Shown: positions 46,369 to 57,237, counted from the stretch's first letter. The stretch: DNA of 64,000 nucleotides from Planctomycetaceae bacterium (GCA_016794985.1 JAEUIQ010000029.1:22591-86590), one strand, 5' to 3'. The notes: a model not told the origin generated them from the letters alone. Translations and numbers: made by a program.

Positions 46369-49300
46369 GTGCGATTTCTCCCAGCGAACTAAGCCCATCA
46401 CAAACCACTCGGCACAAGCTGAATCGCGTCGCCCGCCGTCGACTCCAGTTCTTGCTGTTTCGTACTGCTGCTGCATTTGTACTGGTTTTTTTGGGCTTGT
46501 TGTTGACAGGAGCAATGGTCGACAAGTTTGGGCAGTTGAGCGACGAAGGTCGGATGGGCTGGAGCGTATTGACATACTTTGCAGGATTGGCCGTCACATG
46601 CGTGTCTATGTATCCATTGTTGCGACCTTGGACTTTGCGAGATGCCGCCCGGTTTGTCGAACAGGAAGTCCCGGACCTACGGAATAAGTTGCTTTCGGCG
46701 GTTGAACTGACACCTGAAATTGATGATCCAAGATTGGGGTCGCGTGAACTTCGCTCTCAATTGAACGTCATAGTTGCCGAGTCGCTCCAAGGGATTTCGG
46801 TGGCGGATGTGCTGCCGTGGAAGCGGATTCGAAAGATGTTGATCGCAGCCTCGGGAGTTACGGTGCTGATGGGTGTATTGGCGATGGTGCCCGGCTTGAA
46901 CCTGCCTCAATACATGCTGCGATTGCTTTATCCGATTGGAAACTTTCCACGCCCCAGTCTTGCGGAGCTGAACATCCTCTCGCCCAATCCGGCTTCAAAA
47001 ACATTGGCGATCGGCGAGCCACTCTTGTTTCGTGTCGTTGCCGAATTGCCCAATACCTTCAGCGGGCGTCTACCGGAAGCGGCCGAGTTGGAAATGAAAA
47101 GCGATCAATCAGCAACGTTGTCGTCCAAGGTGACGCTGAAGCGAGAACCCGCCACCAAGGATTCCTCTTCCGCTAAAGCGTCGGCCATCTATTCAGCAGT
47201 AATTCCGATCGAGCTGTCTCAATTCAACTATCGGGCGGTGAGTTCGCTCGGCGAAACACCTTGGTATGCCTTGAAGGCATTTCCTCGACCGCTGATCAAA
47301 GAATTCGACATTGCGGTCGCTCCACCGAAATATGCTCTGATGGATCGTTTGCTTACTCAAAGCGCCGTCGCCGATGTGGAAGTCATCGCCGGGTCGCATG
47401 TTACTTGGACGCTGGACACCAATGTTGCATTGCGCAGCGCAAGCATTCGTTGGCTGGATCAAACCACGGAGCCGGATTCCGAGCCGGTTCAGTTCGCGAT
47501 CAATGGCGCTGGGCAATGGCAACTTCAAATCACCGCTAATGAAAGTCGTCGTTTTCAGATCGACCTCCTTAGCAGCGATGACTTGCCCAGCACGTTTCCT
47601 CCGACTTATCGCCTGGCGGTATTGCCAGATCTGCCACCGCGACTCGAATGGGTCCAGCCCAAGGAACGCTACCGCGTGACCCGCCCGAGGTCCTCGTCCG
47701 ACCTAGCGATTGCCTGGGTCGATGAGTTTCCTTTACAAACCATCGAACAATGGACGCGTGTGAACCGAGGGAACTGGCGTCGCGATGCTTTGTCGCCAGA
47801 GCACTTGGTGGATAGTCCGCTGCATTGGACCTGGGAAATGGCAGCTTTGAATACCAAAGTTGGTGACATGATCGAGACCAAAGTTGTGGCGGTCGATCGC
47901 AAAGGACAAATCGGGGAGACTCCAACCATCGAATGGACAGTCGCGGGCACTGAATTGGACGCGTCACAAGATCCCGAAACTTTGATTCGAATCGAGATTT
48001 CACGACGACTGGCCGGTTTGGGCCCGGTGGTCAAAGACAAGGAAGCCAAACTTAAAGTGCAAACCGAACGCTGGTGGGCGGAAGTTCAGAACGTCGAACT
48101 GACCAAAGAACTTACCGACGAGGTCGGTGGCTCGGTTCGCGAATTGGAAGTTGTCCTCCACGATTTGCGTGGGGAGTTGCAACCTTTGCTCGGACAACTG
48201 CGCAATCCAGCCTCGCAAGAAGAAACACAATTGCTGATCGATACCATATCGTCGTGGGAGCTTGAAGCCAAAATCATCGGTCTGACGCTGGAACCCGAAC
48301 TGCAACGCGAATTGATCCAAAGCGGCAGTCGACATCCGGCTGCTGAGCGTCTGCGCAGCCGTTATCAAAATTTGCTGCACTTCCTGCAACGATTACCCAT
48401 CAATGCCCAAACGATGGCGTCGCATGATTTGTTGGCAGATTTTGCTCGGGACCTTGATGACGCGAATCGCTTTCTGGAAGAGACACTGCGTGATCCTGAG
48501 GCCTTGCAGCGACGACAAGGAAAATTGGAGCTTGCGGTCCTGGGTGACCATTTGATGCGGGTTGGTCAATCCATGGGCAATGGGAGTAGTTTGCTGGCCG
48601 ATTGGCAGGGGAACGCTTTGCGTGAACTAGGACAAGCTGTTAACCAATTAGGCGAGCGCACAAACAGCCTGGCGGATTCCGATCAAATTGAACTGCACCA
48701 AATCCATGAGATCGGCAACCTTCTACTGCATCGTTCCAACGTTTCGCAGGTCTTTAGTTGGCTACCTGAGGAACTAAAAAACACGCACCGGGAACTCTAC
48801 AACTACAGTGGTCGCACTAAGGACTTCATCATTCGGGCGATGCATGATTGGCAACGTGAACGAGCCTACTCGGTGGATGGAAGCTTGCCTTCCGCGTCTT
48901 TCCTAGCGATGTTGGAACTGCTGCAACATCGGCGCAGCACCCGTTACAGCCGCCTGGACCACAGTCCAAAATATGCCGCTGATTTGGGTGCGGCGCAGCG
49001 AGCCCTGAAGTATCAAGTCGAGAAGAACTCGGGCAATCCCCAAAAAATCGACCAACGAATTCAACAGATTGCCGATGCAGTGGCCGTGATTGAGTCAGGA
49101 CAACGTGTCGAGAATGCCTCACAGTTTTTAGAGACAGTTCTGCACTCCGAACGTTACGCGGCCACAGGTAAAATCGCTCGCACGGAAAACCCGCGATTGT
49201 GGGACGCATTCAGTTCGGAACTTGAAAAACTCCATGAAACCATGTCCAACAGCCATGAAGCACGTGATCTGGCGAATCGAGTGAATGAAATGCGTTGGAC

Positions 49301-52289
49301 GGCAGCGATGCAATCTGCCTGGACAAAACTTTCCTCGCGACGCTGGAATTGGAATGATAAGCCGGTCTCGGCGGCTTCGGAGTTGGCAACCATTCGCACG
49401 GAAGTCTTGGGACTAGAGGCGGAATTGCAACCCCGCGTCGATACCGCGCGCCAGCTGCTGGCGGAACTTGGGCCACCGATCTCGGAACTCGCCACTCGAA
49501 GTGCCGAAGCTGTCGCCACTGCCCAAGCCGCGACGGCCGATTTGCAGAAGCAAGTTCAAGATCAAGAGGCTCCGAATGTTGCCGCACGCCTTAACGATCA
49601 CTTGACGCAAGAAGAAAAGGATCGGGAACAGACTTTGCAACCGCTCCGTGAGGCCCTGCTGGACTTGGCAGCCGCGCAAGATCTGACTCGGCAAACGGAA
49701 CAACAAGTGGCTCGTACGGCGGACTTGGCCCGAGAGTTGATGGAAGCCGTTCAAGCCAAGACCGAACAAGCCGCCGCAGCAGCCCAGCAAGCGGCAGCCA
49801 ACAATGACTCGAACAACACGGACCAACAGACGGCGCTAAGTCAGTCGCTCGAACAATTGTCCGCGGCGCAAGCTCGCGAGACAGAAGCGTTGGCCGCCAT
49901 CTCCGAACACTTTGCCCAAGCCGAACGAAACGCCGCTTCACCCCATGAATCCTCATCCGCTCAGGACCAAAGCCAACAGCGTCTGCAACAGTTGGCACAA
50001 CAACAGCTAACGCCTGAAACGACCTCCGCTTTGGAACAAGCGTTTTCTAAGGCGAATGATTTAGCAAGTTTACAACAGCGCGACCCGAGTGACTTGTTAA
50101 GAGGGTTGGAGCAAGAACTACCTACTAACGCCGCCATGCAAGAGGAACTGTCCGATATTGCTCGCAACTTGGCTGAACAATCGCAACGCTCGGTGGAAGA
50201 TGCCGCGAGTCGCGAGCGAGCACTGCAAGCCAGTCTCGAGCAGTCCGACAGAGTTCGTGAACCCCAGCGACAAGAGTTTGCCCAGGAACTGCAACAGGCA
50301 CTGGATCAAGCTCGCGATATGGCGAGTCGTTTGAGCAACGAAGCACAACAGCAAATGCAGCGTGGCGAGTCAGAGACCGGCCAACAGGCCGTGCAACAAG
50401 CCAGTGAATCGCTACAAAATGCCATTCATGGCGCGCAGAAAGTAGCCGAATCCGGTCGGAACCCCGCGCTGCAGCAAGCGGCTCAAACGCTGCGTGACGC
50501 TCTTCAACAGGCACAGCCCGCTTTGCAAAGCATCGCACAGAATTTGGCACAAGAGAAAGCTACCAACCCATTCGATGATGACAACCAACGGCAAAATGCT
50601 CGGAATGATGCCAACCAATTGCAACAGCAGCTGGCAGATCGAGATCGACAACAGGCGGACCATCGAGTGCAGCATCGGGAACAACAGGCGAATGCCGCCC
50701 AAGAACAAGTCAATCAAGCTCAGCAAAGCTTGACGCAAGCCGAACAAGATTTGAATAACGCTCGCGAACAACAGAAGAACCAGCCTGATAACGAATGGCT
50801 GCGTCAACAGGTACCGTTAGCGCAAGCTCGAGTTGCTCAGCAGCAGGCAGTCAAGTCTGGCGCTGATGCCCTACGCGACAGGGCGCAAAATCGTTTGGAG
50901 GCCGCACGCCAAGAACGACAGCGACTGGAAAATCGTCCTGCGGATTTGTCAGCGGACAACCCTCATCTCGAATTGGCCGAACGAATGAGCCAACAAGCTG
51001 CGGATCAAGCCAATCGATTGGAACGCGAACTGGGAGATCTGCTGAACCGGGCGGGCTTCATGTCCGAAACTCAAGCTTCGCGGGAATCGGTAGCTCAAGC
51101 CGCTCAACAACAGGGCAATGTTCAAGAACAAGTCAACGCTGCGGCTCGGGACTTGGATCGCGCCGCGGCTCATCAATCGCGATTGGGCGCGCCGCAATCG
51201 GCCCAGGCATTGCAACAGGCCGCTGAAGATCTGGCGTCAGTCGTCCAGCGTGAACCTGAAAACGCACGAAAACAGTTGGACCAAGTCCGTAACCAGTCGG
51301 CGCAAAGTGAAAACAAGTTGCAAGCCGACGCTGATGAAACCAAACGGATCAACCAGGCTTTGGACGCCGCTGGTGAAGCACTACAAGAACAGGCAGAGGC
51401 ACTGGCCCAAATGCTAGGGCAACAGGCTACGGACGCCAACCAAAGTAGCACGGAATCGGGGGCCGACTCACCTGTTTCTGACTCGCACTCGCCAGCGTCA
51501 AACAACTCGGAGGGACAGGCGGCAGACCGCTCGCAGGCCGAGCCGACCCACGGCCAAAATGGCAACTCGCCCACCAACTCGATGAATCAAGCCGGTGAAA
51601 CGAATCAAGCCAAGTCAAACAACCAATCAAACCCGAGCTCGTCAGGTAATTCCTCCACATCCAGCAATTCGTCAGTGTCCGGCAGCTCTGCGTCAAGCGC
51701 CAACGTGGCGAACGCTAACCCGAACAATGCTGGAGCCACTAACCCCAGTGACAATAGCCATCCGAAAGAGGGAAATTCAACATTGGCTCAGATGACACCG
51801 CGCGAAAAGGCCGAGCTGCTAGATCAACTGGATCGACAATCGCGAGGACCAAGCTCGGGTGACGCGCCGGATTCTTTAGCGCCAACGAATTCGTCCGCGA
51901 TGCAGGGCCAGGCCTCGACCCAGACCCTCGGATCGAGTCGCTTGCCGGCGTTTCAACAGGCACAGAGATCGTTGGCCCAACAGTTGCAGGCCATGCGTCA
52001 ATCATCGACTCCCGGAGCACTTCCCTCGGAGCTGGCCAACCGTGCGAATCAACCCGGCTTCAGTCAAAGCCCTGGACGCGCGGCGGCTAACCCGATGGGC
52101 AGCGGTCCAGCTCGCGCTTTTGCGACGGATGAAATGGACAATGAGCCGATTGGTTCTTGGAGCCGATTGCGAGAAAAGAAGTCGGAGGATGTGGTTGAGA
52201 GCGAACGAGAAGGTGTCTCGCCCCGTTATCGCCGCCAAATCGAACACTATTACAAGTTATTGTCCGAGAAGAGTCGCGTCCAAGACTAA
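46365..52289 (+). CDS. Giant membrane coiled-coil protein (DUF4175-like)
   Basis: A 1974-residue protein. Three hydrophobic helices lie in the first ~190 residues (FLLFRTAAAFVLVFLGLLL, VLTYFAGLAVTCVSMYPLL, MLIAASGVTVLMGVLAMVPG), followed by beta-rich segments with FDIAVAPPKYALMDRLLTQS. From ~540 to ~1690 it is almost all helical and Gln/Ala/Glu-rich, consistent with long coiled coils (AQEQVNQAQQSLTQAEQDLN). A Ser/Asn/Gly-rich linker at ~1690-1800 follows, and a conserved-looking C-terminus VSPRYRRQIEHYYKLLSE. This matches the large DUF4175-type proteins of such clusters. ATG 46365 overlaps the previous stop. It could span the periplasm or scaffold the MoxR/VWA partners. Confidence 0.85.
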   Translation: MSAISPSELSPSQTTRHKLNRVARRRLQFLLFRTAAAFVLVFLGLLLTGAMVDKFGQLSDEGRMGWSVLTYFAGLAVTCVSMYPLLRPWTLRDAARFVEQEVPDLRNKLLSAVELTPEIDDPRLGSRELRSQLNVIVAESLQGISVADVLPWKRIRKMLIAASGVTVLMGVLAMVPGLNLPQYMLRLLYPIGNFPRPSLAELNILSPNPASKTLAIGEPLLFRVVAELPNTFSGRLPEAAELEMKSDQSATLSSKVTLKREPATKDSSSAKASAIYSAVIPIELSQFNYRAVSSLGETPWYALKAFPRPLIKEFDIAVAPPKYALMDRLLTQSAVADVEVIAGSHVTWTLDTNVALRSASIRWLDQTTEPDSEPVQFAINGAGQWQLQITANESRRFQIDLLSSDDLPSTFPPTYRLAVLPDLPPRLEWVQPKERYRVTRPRSSSDLAIAWVDEFPLQTIEQWTRVNRGNWRRDALSPEHLVDSPLHWTWEMAALNTKVGDMIETKVVAVDRKGQIGETPTIEWTVAGTELDASQDPETLIRIEISRRLAGLGPVVKDKEAKLKVQTERWWAEVQNVELTKELTDEVGGSVRELEVVLHDLRGELQPLLGQLRNPASQEETQLLIDTISSWELEAKIIGLTLEPELQRELIQSGSRHPAAERLRSRYQNLLHFLQRLPINAQTMASHDLLADFARDLDDANRFLEETLRDPEALQRRQGKLELAVLGDHLMRVGQSMGNGSSLLADWQGNALRELGQAVNQLGERTNSLADSDQIELHQIHEIGNLLLHRSNVSQVFSWLPEELKNTHRELYNYSGRTKDFIIRAMHDWQRERAYSVDGSLPSASFLAMLELLQHRRSTRYSRLDHSPKYAADLGAAQRALKYQVEKNSGNPQKIDQRIQQIADAVAVIESGQRVENASQFLETVLHSERYAATGKIARTENPRLWDAFSSELEKLHETMSNSHEARDLANRVNEMRWTAAMQSAWTKLSSRRWNWNDKPVSAASELATIRTEVLGLEAELQPRVDTARQLLAELGPPISELATRSAEAVATAQAATADLQKQVQDQEAPNVAARLNDHLTQEEKDREQTLQPLREALLDLAAAQDLTRQTEQQVARTADLARELMEAVQAKTEQAAAAAQQAAANNDSNNTDQQTALSQSLEQLSAAQARETEALAAISEHFAQAERNAASPHESSSAQDQSQQRLQQLAQQQLTPETTSALEQAFSKANDLASLQQRDPSDLLRGLEQELPTNAAMQEELSDIARNLAEQSQRSVEDAASRERALQASLEQSDRVREPQRQEFAQELQQALDQARDMASRLSNEAQQQMQRGESETGQQAVQQASESLQNAIHGAQKVAESGRNPALQQAAQTLRDALQQAQPALQSIAQNLAQEKATNPFDDDNQRQNARNDANQLQQQLADRDRQQADHRVQHREQQANAAQEQVNQAQQSLTQAEQDLNNAREQQKNQPDNEWLRQQVPLAQARVAQQQAVKSGADALRDRAQNRLEAARQERQRLENRPADLSADNPHLELAERMSQQAADQANRLERELGDLLNRAGFMSETQASRESVAQAAQQQGNVQEQVNAAARDLDRAAAHQSRLGAPQSAQALQQAAEDLASVVQREPENARKQLDQVRNQSAQSENKLQADADETKRINQALDAAGEALQEQAEALAQMLGQQATDANQSSTESGADSPVSDSHSPASNNSEGQAADRSQAEPTHGQNGNSPTNSMNQAGETNQAKSNNQSNPSSSGNSSTSSNSSVSGSSASSANVANANPNNAGATNPSDNSHPKEGNSTLAQMTPREKAELLDQLDRQSRGPSSGDAPDSLAPTNSSAMQGQASTQTLGSSRLPAFQQAQRSLAQQLQAMRQSSTPGALPSELANRANQPGFSQSPGRAAANPMGSGPARAFATDEMDNEPIGSWSRLREKKSEDVVESEREGVSPRYRRQIEHYYKLLSEKSRVQD

Positions 52290-52354
52290 GAGTCCATCGC
52301 TCTCGATCACGGGGCCACCGCCAACTTCCACTGCCACGAACAAGGATCAGGCCC

Positions 52355-53554
52355 ATGCCTGTCACAGATTGGATGCGTCACGAAAAAAGTGCTTGTGAAG
52401 CCCAGGCGGACACACCGTTCGGCGCGACGAAAAATTGGTTCAGACCAGCGAAGTTTGCGACACGATCGACCATGACAGGTGTTTCGTGCTGGCTTGTGAC
52501 CTTTCTAATTGGCTTTTTGCCGCAGACCTGTTGGGCACAAGACCGGCCAATGGCCACGACACCCGAGCGACAAGCGACCGAAGCGGCCATCGAGCGTGCA
52601 CTGAGTTATCTTGTGTCGCAACAACAACCCAGCGGAGCCATTGCTCAAGGTCAACACGATACCACGATGACCTCCTTGGCGATCATGGCCTTGGCCAGCA
52701 CCGGAGTGACGCCGATGCAAGCCGACGCCAAAGGAGAAGCCATGCGCAAGGCTTTGGATTTTGTGTTGCAACAAGATCGGCGAACTCCTGAAGGGTACTT
52801 TGGCCAAGCAGATGGTTCGCGCATGTACGGGCACGGGATCACGACACTGATGTTGAGTGAGATGGCCGGAATGGGCTTTGACCACGAACAAGACGACAAG
52901 ATTCACGAAGCGTGCCAAGCCGGTATCGACTTGATTCTGAAAGCTCAACGGCGATCCAAAGACGGGGCCAATCGCGGCGGGTGGCGTTATACGCCCGACT
53001 CGACGGATGCCGACCTCTCCGTATCGGTTTGGCAGTTGATGGCGCTCCGCTCGGCCAAAAACGACGGACTTGAAGTACCCTCGGGATCCATCGAACAAGC
53101 GATCGGCTATTTGAAACGTTCGTGTACTTCACCCCTCAGCGCCGACGGCAAGCCAACGCAAACAGAATCGGGTTTCCATTACACTCCGGGTGGAGCGGAC
53201 ATCCAGTTTTCGATGACTGCAGCCGGAGTTCTGGCGATGCAAGTTTGCGGCCAATACGATTCACCATTGGTGACTCAGGCCACCGAATGGTTGAAGAAGA
53301 ATCCACCGCAATGGGGCGCACGTTATGTGCTGTATGGAACTTATTACTACGCTCAAGGTATGCACCAACAAGGCGGGACCACGGCCTTGGACGCCGAAAG
53401 GATCGTGCGCGAGCTTTTGTTGCCTAGGCAACAGGAAGATGGCAGTTGGAACCCGGAAGGCGAAGAAGGCGCGGGAGGAAAAATCTACGCGACTTGTATG
53501 GCCGTACTCAGCTTAAGTGTCAACTACCATTACTTGCCAATCTATCAGCGCTGA
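52355..53554 (+). CDS. Exported terpene-cyclase-fold (prenyltransferase/squalene-oxidase repeat) protein
   Basis: The body is an (alpha/alpha) toroid with repeats such as IERALSYLVSQQQPSGAI, TSLAIMALASTGV, GGWRYTPDSTDADLSVSVWQ, GVLAMQVCGQYDSPLV and RQQEDGSWNPEGEEGAGGK. It lacks the DxDD motif of active squalene cyclases, so it may bind rather than cyclise. ATG 52355 has AAGGA 9 bases upstream but leaves 39 residues before a signal peptide (TGVSCWLVTFLIGFLPQTCWA); ATG 52472 would start right at the signal but lacks a good site. It follows the giant protein by 65 bases and closes the cluster. Confidence 0.82.
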   Translation: MPVTDWMRHEKSACEAQADTPFGATKNWFRPAKFATRSTMTGVSCWLVTFLIGFLPQTCWAQDRPMATTPERQATEAAIERALSYLVSQQQPSGAIAQGQHDTTMTSLAIMALASTGVTPMQADAKGEAMRKALDFVLQQDRRTPEGYFGQADGSRMYGHGITTLMLSEMAGMGFDHEQDDKIHEACQAGIDLILKAQRRSKDGANRGGWRYTPDSTDADLSVSVWQLMALRSAKNDGLEVPSGSIEQAIGYLKRSCTSPLSADGKPTQTESGFHYTPGGADIQFSMTAAGVLAMQVCGQYDSPLVTQATEWLKKNPPQWGARYVLYGTYYYAQGMHQQGGTTALDAERIVRELLLPRQQEDGSWNPEGEEGAGGKIYATCMAVLSLSVNYHYLPIYQR

Positions 53555-54068
53555 TTTAATCGTGTCGGATCGAAACCATCGCAACGCAACGATTTGAAAT
53601 TGAGGCTGCAGGTCGAGCCGATGTTCGTCTTGGGAGGAGAGCCACCGAGATAGCAGCATCAGCGGTTGCGGTCTCAGTAGATTGGGTCTGCTAAATCAGG
53701 TTTGCCTTCCGACCGCTTCTGGTTTCCGTTCGTGCGCTCGGTGGTAACTTCTTGGCTCACCCGAGATAAACTTGGTCGGGGCCACTTCTGTGATGCGACG
53801 GCTGTTGTCCGGGAGTTCGGTTGCTCCGCCTTGCCCCAACGCAGTGAAGCCTTCCTGACGGAGTACGCTCAGCAATGTGTCGGCCTTTCAGGCGTTTTCT
53901 GGATGAGAGTTCACTCTAACTGGTGGCGTGCGCACACCGGCTAGGCTTGTTTCGACCCATTGGGTCCTGTTTTCTCCCGGGAAAATGCTTCGCGGCGTTG
54001 CCCTTGCGCCATTGCGAAACCGCAACAACACGGGCCGGACTCGAACAACGTAAGCTCGGCGCTTGCGA
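53555..54068. other. Intergenic region without a supported gene
   Basis: About 510 bases between convergent genes. Short open frames have no motifs. I saw no strong terminator hairpin, although termination from both sides would be expected here. Confidence 0.4.
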
Positions 54069-56621
54069 TCAGCGGACAAATAGGAACTCGTTCAGGTTGA
54101 TGCTCAGCAAACAAAAGCGAGCCAAGGCCTGTTGGGGATCCGCACCATCGCGAGATCGAAGGCGATGTACGAACTCCACTCCCTTTTGTATTTCCTCCGG
54201 ATCCACAGTCCGTTGCGTGGTTCGCCGCAGCGCTTCCGCGACCTGTCCGGAAACATCAGAAACATCGATCGTTTTCAAAATATTCTGGGCCATCCGCTGG
54301 GCTTCGGTGTTGGTAAACTCGCTATTAAGCATACCCAACGCTTGGGTCGGTTGGGTTGTGTTGAAACGAACCGGACAGCTGAAGTCTGCTTCGGCAACAT
54401 CGAAGTTCTTCATGATCGGCAATACCAGCGACCGTTTGCTCTTGATATAGATACTGCGCCGATCGCGATCTTCTTGTGAGGATTGTCCCCAACCCGAACC
54501 TGGTTGTGACTGACCCGCGAGAACTTCCTGGGGCATGATGGGAAAGATACTCGGCCCAAACATCTTATCCAAATTCAAATGCCCTGCCGCAGCCAGTATT
54601 GAATCGCGAACCTCTTCGGCGGTTAACCGACGCATGTTGTATCGCCAAAACTTGTCGTTGTTGGGATCGAGCGCGTACGCCGCGTCATTCATTGAAGACG
54701 ACATTCGGAACGTATTGGAGAGAAGAATCTCGCGCTGCAAAGGTTTCATTCGCCATTGATGCTCGACCAAGCGTACCGCCAACCAATCGAGAAGTTCGGG
54801 GTGAGTTGGGCGGTCGCCTTGAAACCCATAGTCGCTGGCGGAGCGAACCAAGCCGCGTTCGAAATAGCCTTGCCAAATTCGATTTGCGATGACGCGAGCC
54901 GTCAATGGGTTTTCGCTCGACGCAATCCATTTCGCCAATGCCAGTCGTCGGCCCGTACTTTCCTGATGCGCCGGAGCGTGGACGGTAACAGGGGGTGGCG
55001 ACAACACCGAGGGGAACGACGGTTCCACTTGATCGCCCAAAACATGTGGGTTTCCCCGAAGCATGAGGTGTGTTGGTTCGGCAACGGGGCCCCGTTCCTT
55101 GACAGCCAATAGCTTGACATCGTTATTAGGCGGTGAATTGCGGAGTTGTTGTCGGCGGTTGAAACTCCGTTCGAAGCGACGAACTTCTTCTTCGCTGAGG
55201 ACACCTCCCAAACGTTGTTTGATCAGCCTTACGTGATTCTCTTCGTAGGCCCACTCTTCATGTTCAACGGCCTCGAAACTGGGTTTGACCTTTTCGTAGA
55301 TGGCGGCCAACGTTCGCTCCGCTCGCTCGAGTTCTGTTTGATGTTTGGCCTTGGCGGCATCATCGGCCGGAAACTCAAAAGTTCGCACCGAGGCTTCTTC
55401 GACGGATTCGTTGGACCGAACTCCGTACGGCCGAATGTTCTCGAAGAATGCGAGTAATCCGTAATAGTCTTTCATGGGAATCGGATCGATCTTGTGATCG
55501 TGACACCGGGCGCAGCCGACGGTCAGCCCCAACATGACTTCCGAAGTGGTGCGAACCATGTCGTCAAGCTCGTCGTAGCGAGCCAACTTCGGGTCGGCTG
55601 GTTCGTCGTCCCATTGGCCCAACCGAAAGTAACCGGTGGCCGTCACCGTTTCGATCGTCGGTTCAGGCAGTTCGTCGCCAGCCAATTGTTCGAGTAGGAA
55701 TCGATCGTAGGGTTTGTCTTCGTTGAATGATCGAATCACATAGTCGCGGTACTTCCAAACAAACGGCTTGTCGCCATCCCGTTCGAATGAGTTGGTTTCC
55801 GAATAACGTACCAAATCCAGCCAAAAACGGCCCCACTTCTCTCCGTAATGTGGCGAGGCCAAAACTTGGTCCACCAACTTTTCATAGGCCATTGGATCGG
55901 GATCTTGGACAAAGTCTTGCACTTGCTGATAGGTTGGTGGCAACCCCAACACGCTGTAATAGACTCGACGGATCAAGGTCGCGCGGTCCGCCAGGGGGTT
56001 GGGACGAAGCCCCGCCTCTTCCAATCGTTGCAAAACAAATCGATCGATATCGTTCTGAACCCATTCGGCTTGACGCACCGGCGGCGCGACATGTTTCTGC
56101 GGCGGTTGAAACGCCCACCAAGCTTTGGACTCGGCGTTGACTTCGGGCGCCTTGTGGATGTGCCCAGGGTCCAATGCTTCTTCACCAGGCGACCAGGGCA
56201 TGCCTTGGTGCAACCAAATTTGAATTGTTCGAATCTGAGCATCCGAGAGTTTTCCAGTAGGTGGCATTTCAAACGCGTCGTACCGGATTGCGCTCAAAAG
56301 CAGACTGTCTTCCGCTTGACCTTCGACCAACGCCGGACCCGAATCGCCACCCTCAAGGATCCCAGTTCGGGTCGTCAGATTCAGCGAGCCACTAGCTTCA
56401 ATCGAGTTATGGCAGCGCAAGCATTTGTCACGAAGGATCGGCTTGACTTGAGTTTCAAAATGTTCGACCGCTTCCTGCTCGGTCATCGTTGGGATCGCCA
56501 AAGTGTCGTCTTGCCCGGACACGATTTGATGGTGAACAACTTGCGAGACCAAAATGGTCACGACCCAAGCGACCACCACCGGTTGAATGATGGCCCGTCC
56601 AAAATGGCGAGTAACTGGCAT
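54069..56621 (-). CDS. Second secreted PSCyt1-DUF1549-DUF1553 protein
   Basis: Start ATG 56621 gives a TM/signal segment (IIQPVVVAWVVTILVSQVV); the frame opens at 56735. Of 850 residues, a cytochrome-type PSCyt1 domain comes first (ILRDKCLRCHNSIEASG), then DUF1549 (NDIDRFVLQRLEEAGLRPNPLADR, YGEKWGRFWLDLVRYSETN) with a further CARCHDHK, and DUF1553 (LAKWIASSENPLTARVIANRIWQGYF, RMSSSMND, FNTTQPTQALGMLN). Unlike the copy at 21114 it has no inserted discoidin-like domain and no adjacent DUF1501 gene. It stands alone on the minus strand. Confidence 0.9.
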   Translation of the reverse strand: MPVTRHFGRAIIQPVVVAWVVTILVSQVVHHQIVSGQDDTLAIPTMTEQEAVEHFETQVKPILRDKCLRCHNSIEASGSLNLTTRTGILEGGDSGPALVEGQAEDSLLLSAIRYDAFEMPPTGKLSDAQIRTIQIWLHQGMPWSPGEEALDPGHIHKAPEVNAESKAWWAFQPPQKHVAPPVRQAEWVQNDIDRFVLQRLEEAGLRPNPLADRATLIRRVYYSVLGLPPTYQQVQDFVQDPDPMAYEKLVDQVLASPHYGEKWGRFWLDLVRYSETNSFERDGDKPFVWKYRDYVIRSFNEDKPYDRFLLEQLAGDELPEPTIETVTATGYFRLGQWDDEPADPKLARYDELDDMVRTTSEVMLGLTVGCARCHDHKIDPIPMKDYYGLLAFFENIRPYGVRSNESVEEASVRTFEFPADDAAKAKHQTELERAERTLAAIYEKVKPSFEAVEHEEWAYEENHVRLIKQRLGGVLSEEEVRRFERSFNRRQQLRNSPPNNDVKLLAVKERGPVAEPTHLMLRGNPHVLGDQVEPSFPSVLSPPPVTVHAPAHQESTGRRLALAKWIASSENPLTARVIANRIWQGYFERGLVRSASDYGFQGDRPTHPELLDWLAVRLVEHQWRMKPLQREILLSNTFRMSSSMNDAAYALDPNNDKFWRYNMRRLTAEEVRDSILAAAGHLNLDKMFGPSIFPIMPQEVLAGQSQPGSGWGQSSQEDRDRRSIYIKSKRSLVLPIMKNFDVAEADFSCPVRFNTTQPTQALGMLNSEFTNTEAQRMAQNILKTIDVSDVSGQVAEALRRTTQRTVDPEEIQKGVEFVHRLRSRDGADPQQALARFCLLSINLNEFLFVR

Positions 56622-56758
56622 TACCAAGGATCTTTCCAAGAATTGCGTGAGAAAAACGACCGATCGATCAAACCGCGCCGGTGGGGGCGATTCGGCTCCC
56701 CGTAGTATAACCAAGTGAGACGGATGATACAGCAATAACGAATCGTTGAGTCAGTTCT

Positions 56759-56965
56759 TTATTCGTCGTCGCCGAAAATCAGACTGCTTTCCACTAGAAA
56801 ATTCAGCATTTCATCCAATTGCCGGTCGTCAGAACGATAGTGAAACCGCCGTTCCGCGTCGGCCCGAAACACCCAGCCCTCGGCCAACTGGCCAATGTTT
56901 ACCGCGGAGCGATGAATCGTCCTAAAGGTCTCGGCGGCAGGTCGGGCGGTTGCAGGTTGATGCAT
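56759..56965 (-). CDS. Possible small protein of unknown function
   Basis: A 68-codon frame from ATG 56965 (MHQPATARPAAETFRTIHRS) to TAA at 56759. The C-terminal part, FHYRSDDRQLDEMLNFLVESSLIFGDDE, has plausible protein composition with an acidic amphipathic helix. The ribosome binding site is weak. It lies 137 bases upstream of the DUF1549 gene on the same strand. Confidence 0.4.
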   Translation of the reverse strand: MHQPATARPAAETFRTIHRSAVNIGQLAEGWVFRADAERRFHYRSDDRQLDEMLNFLVESSLIFGDDE

Positions 56966-57207
56966 GGAGTTGACTCGGCGGATTCGGAACCAAGCGGAGG
57001 AGCCGCAGTGGCGCTCCTGGTGCGTCAGTGAACCTCGGAGGCCATCTTGCCGTCTCATTGCGGAGCGGCGGAGGTCGGGAGCCGGCAAGACTAGCTTGAG
57101 CGGCAGCGTTTTTTTCAGACGGTCTGAAGTCTCCGTCCGATTCCGTCGATAACTCGTAACGAATCTAGCGACTATGGCAGATTCAACAACTGTGGCGGTC
57201 AGGCCAC

Positions 57208-57237
57208 TTGAATCCCGACGGGCAGTCCGGGTAGAAT
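57208..57237 (+). promoter_or_regulatory. Promoter of the tRNA-Cys gene
   Basis: TTGAAT (57208-57213) and TAGAAT (57232-57237) are 18 bases apart and end 13 bases before the mature tRNA 5' end, a fitting place for a sigma-70 type promoter. Confidence 0.5.
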
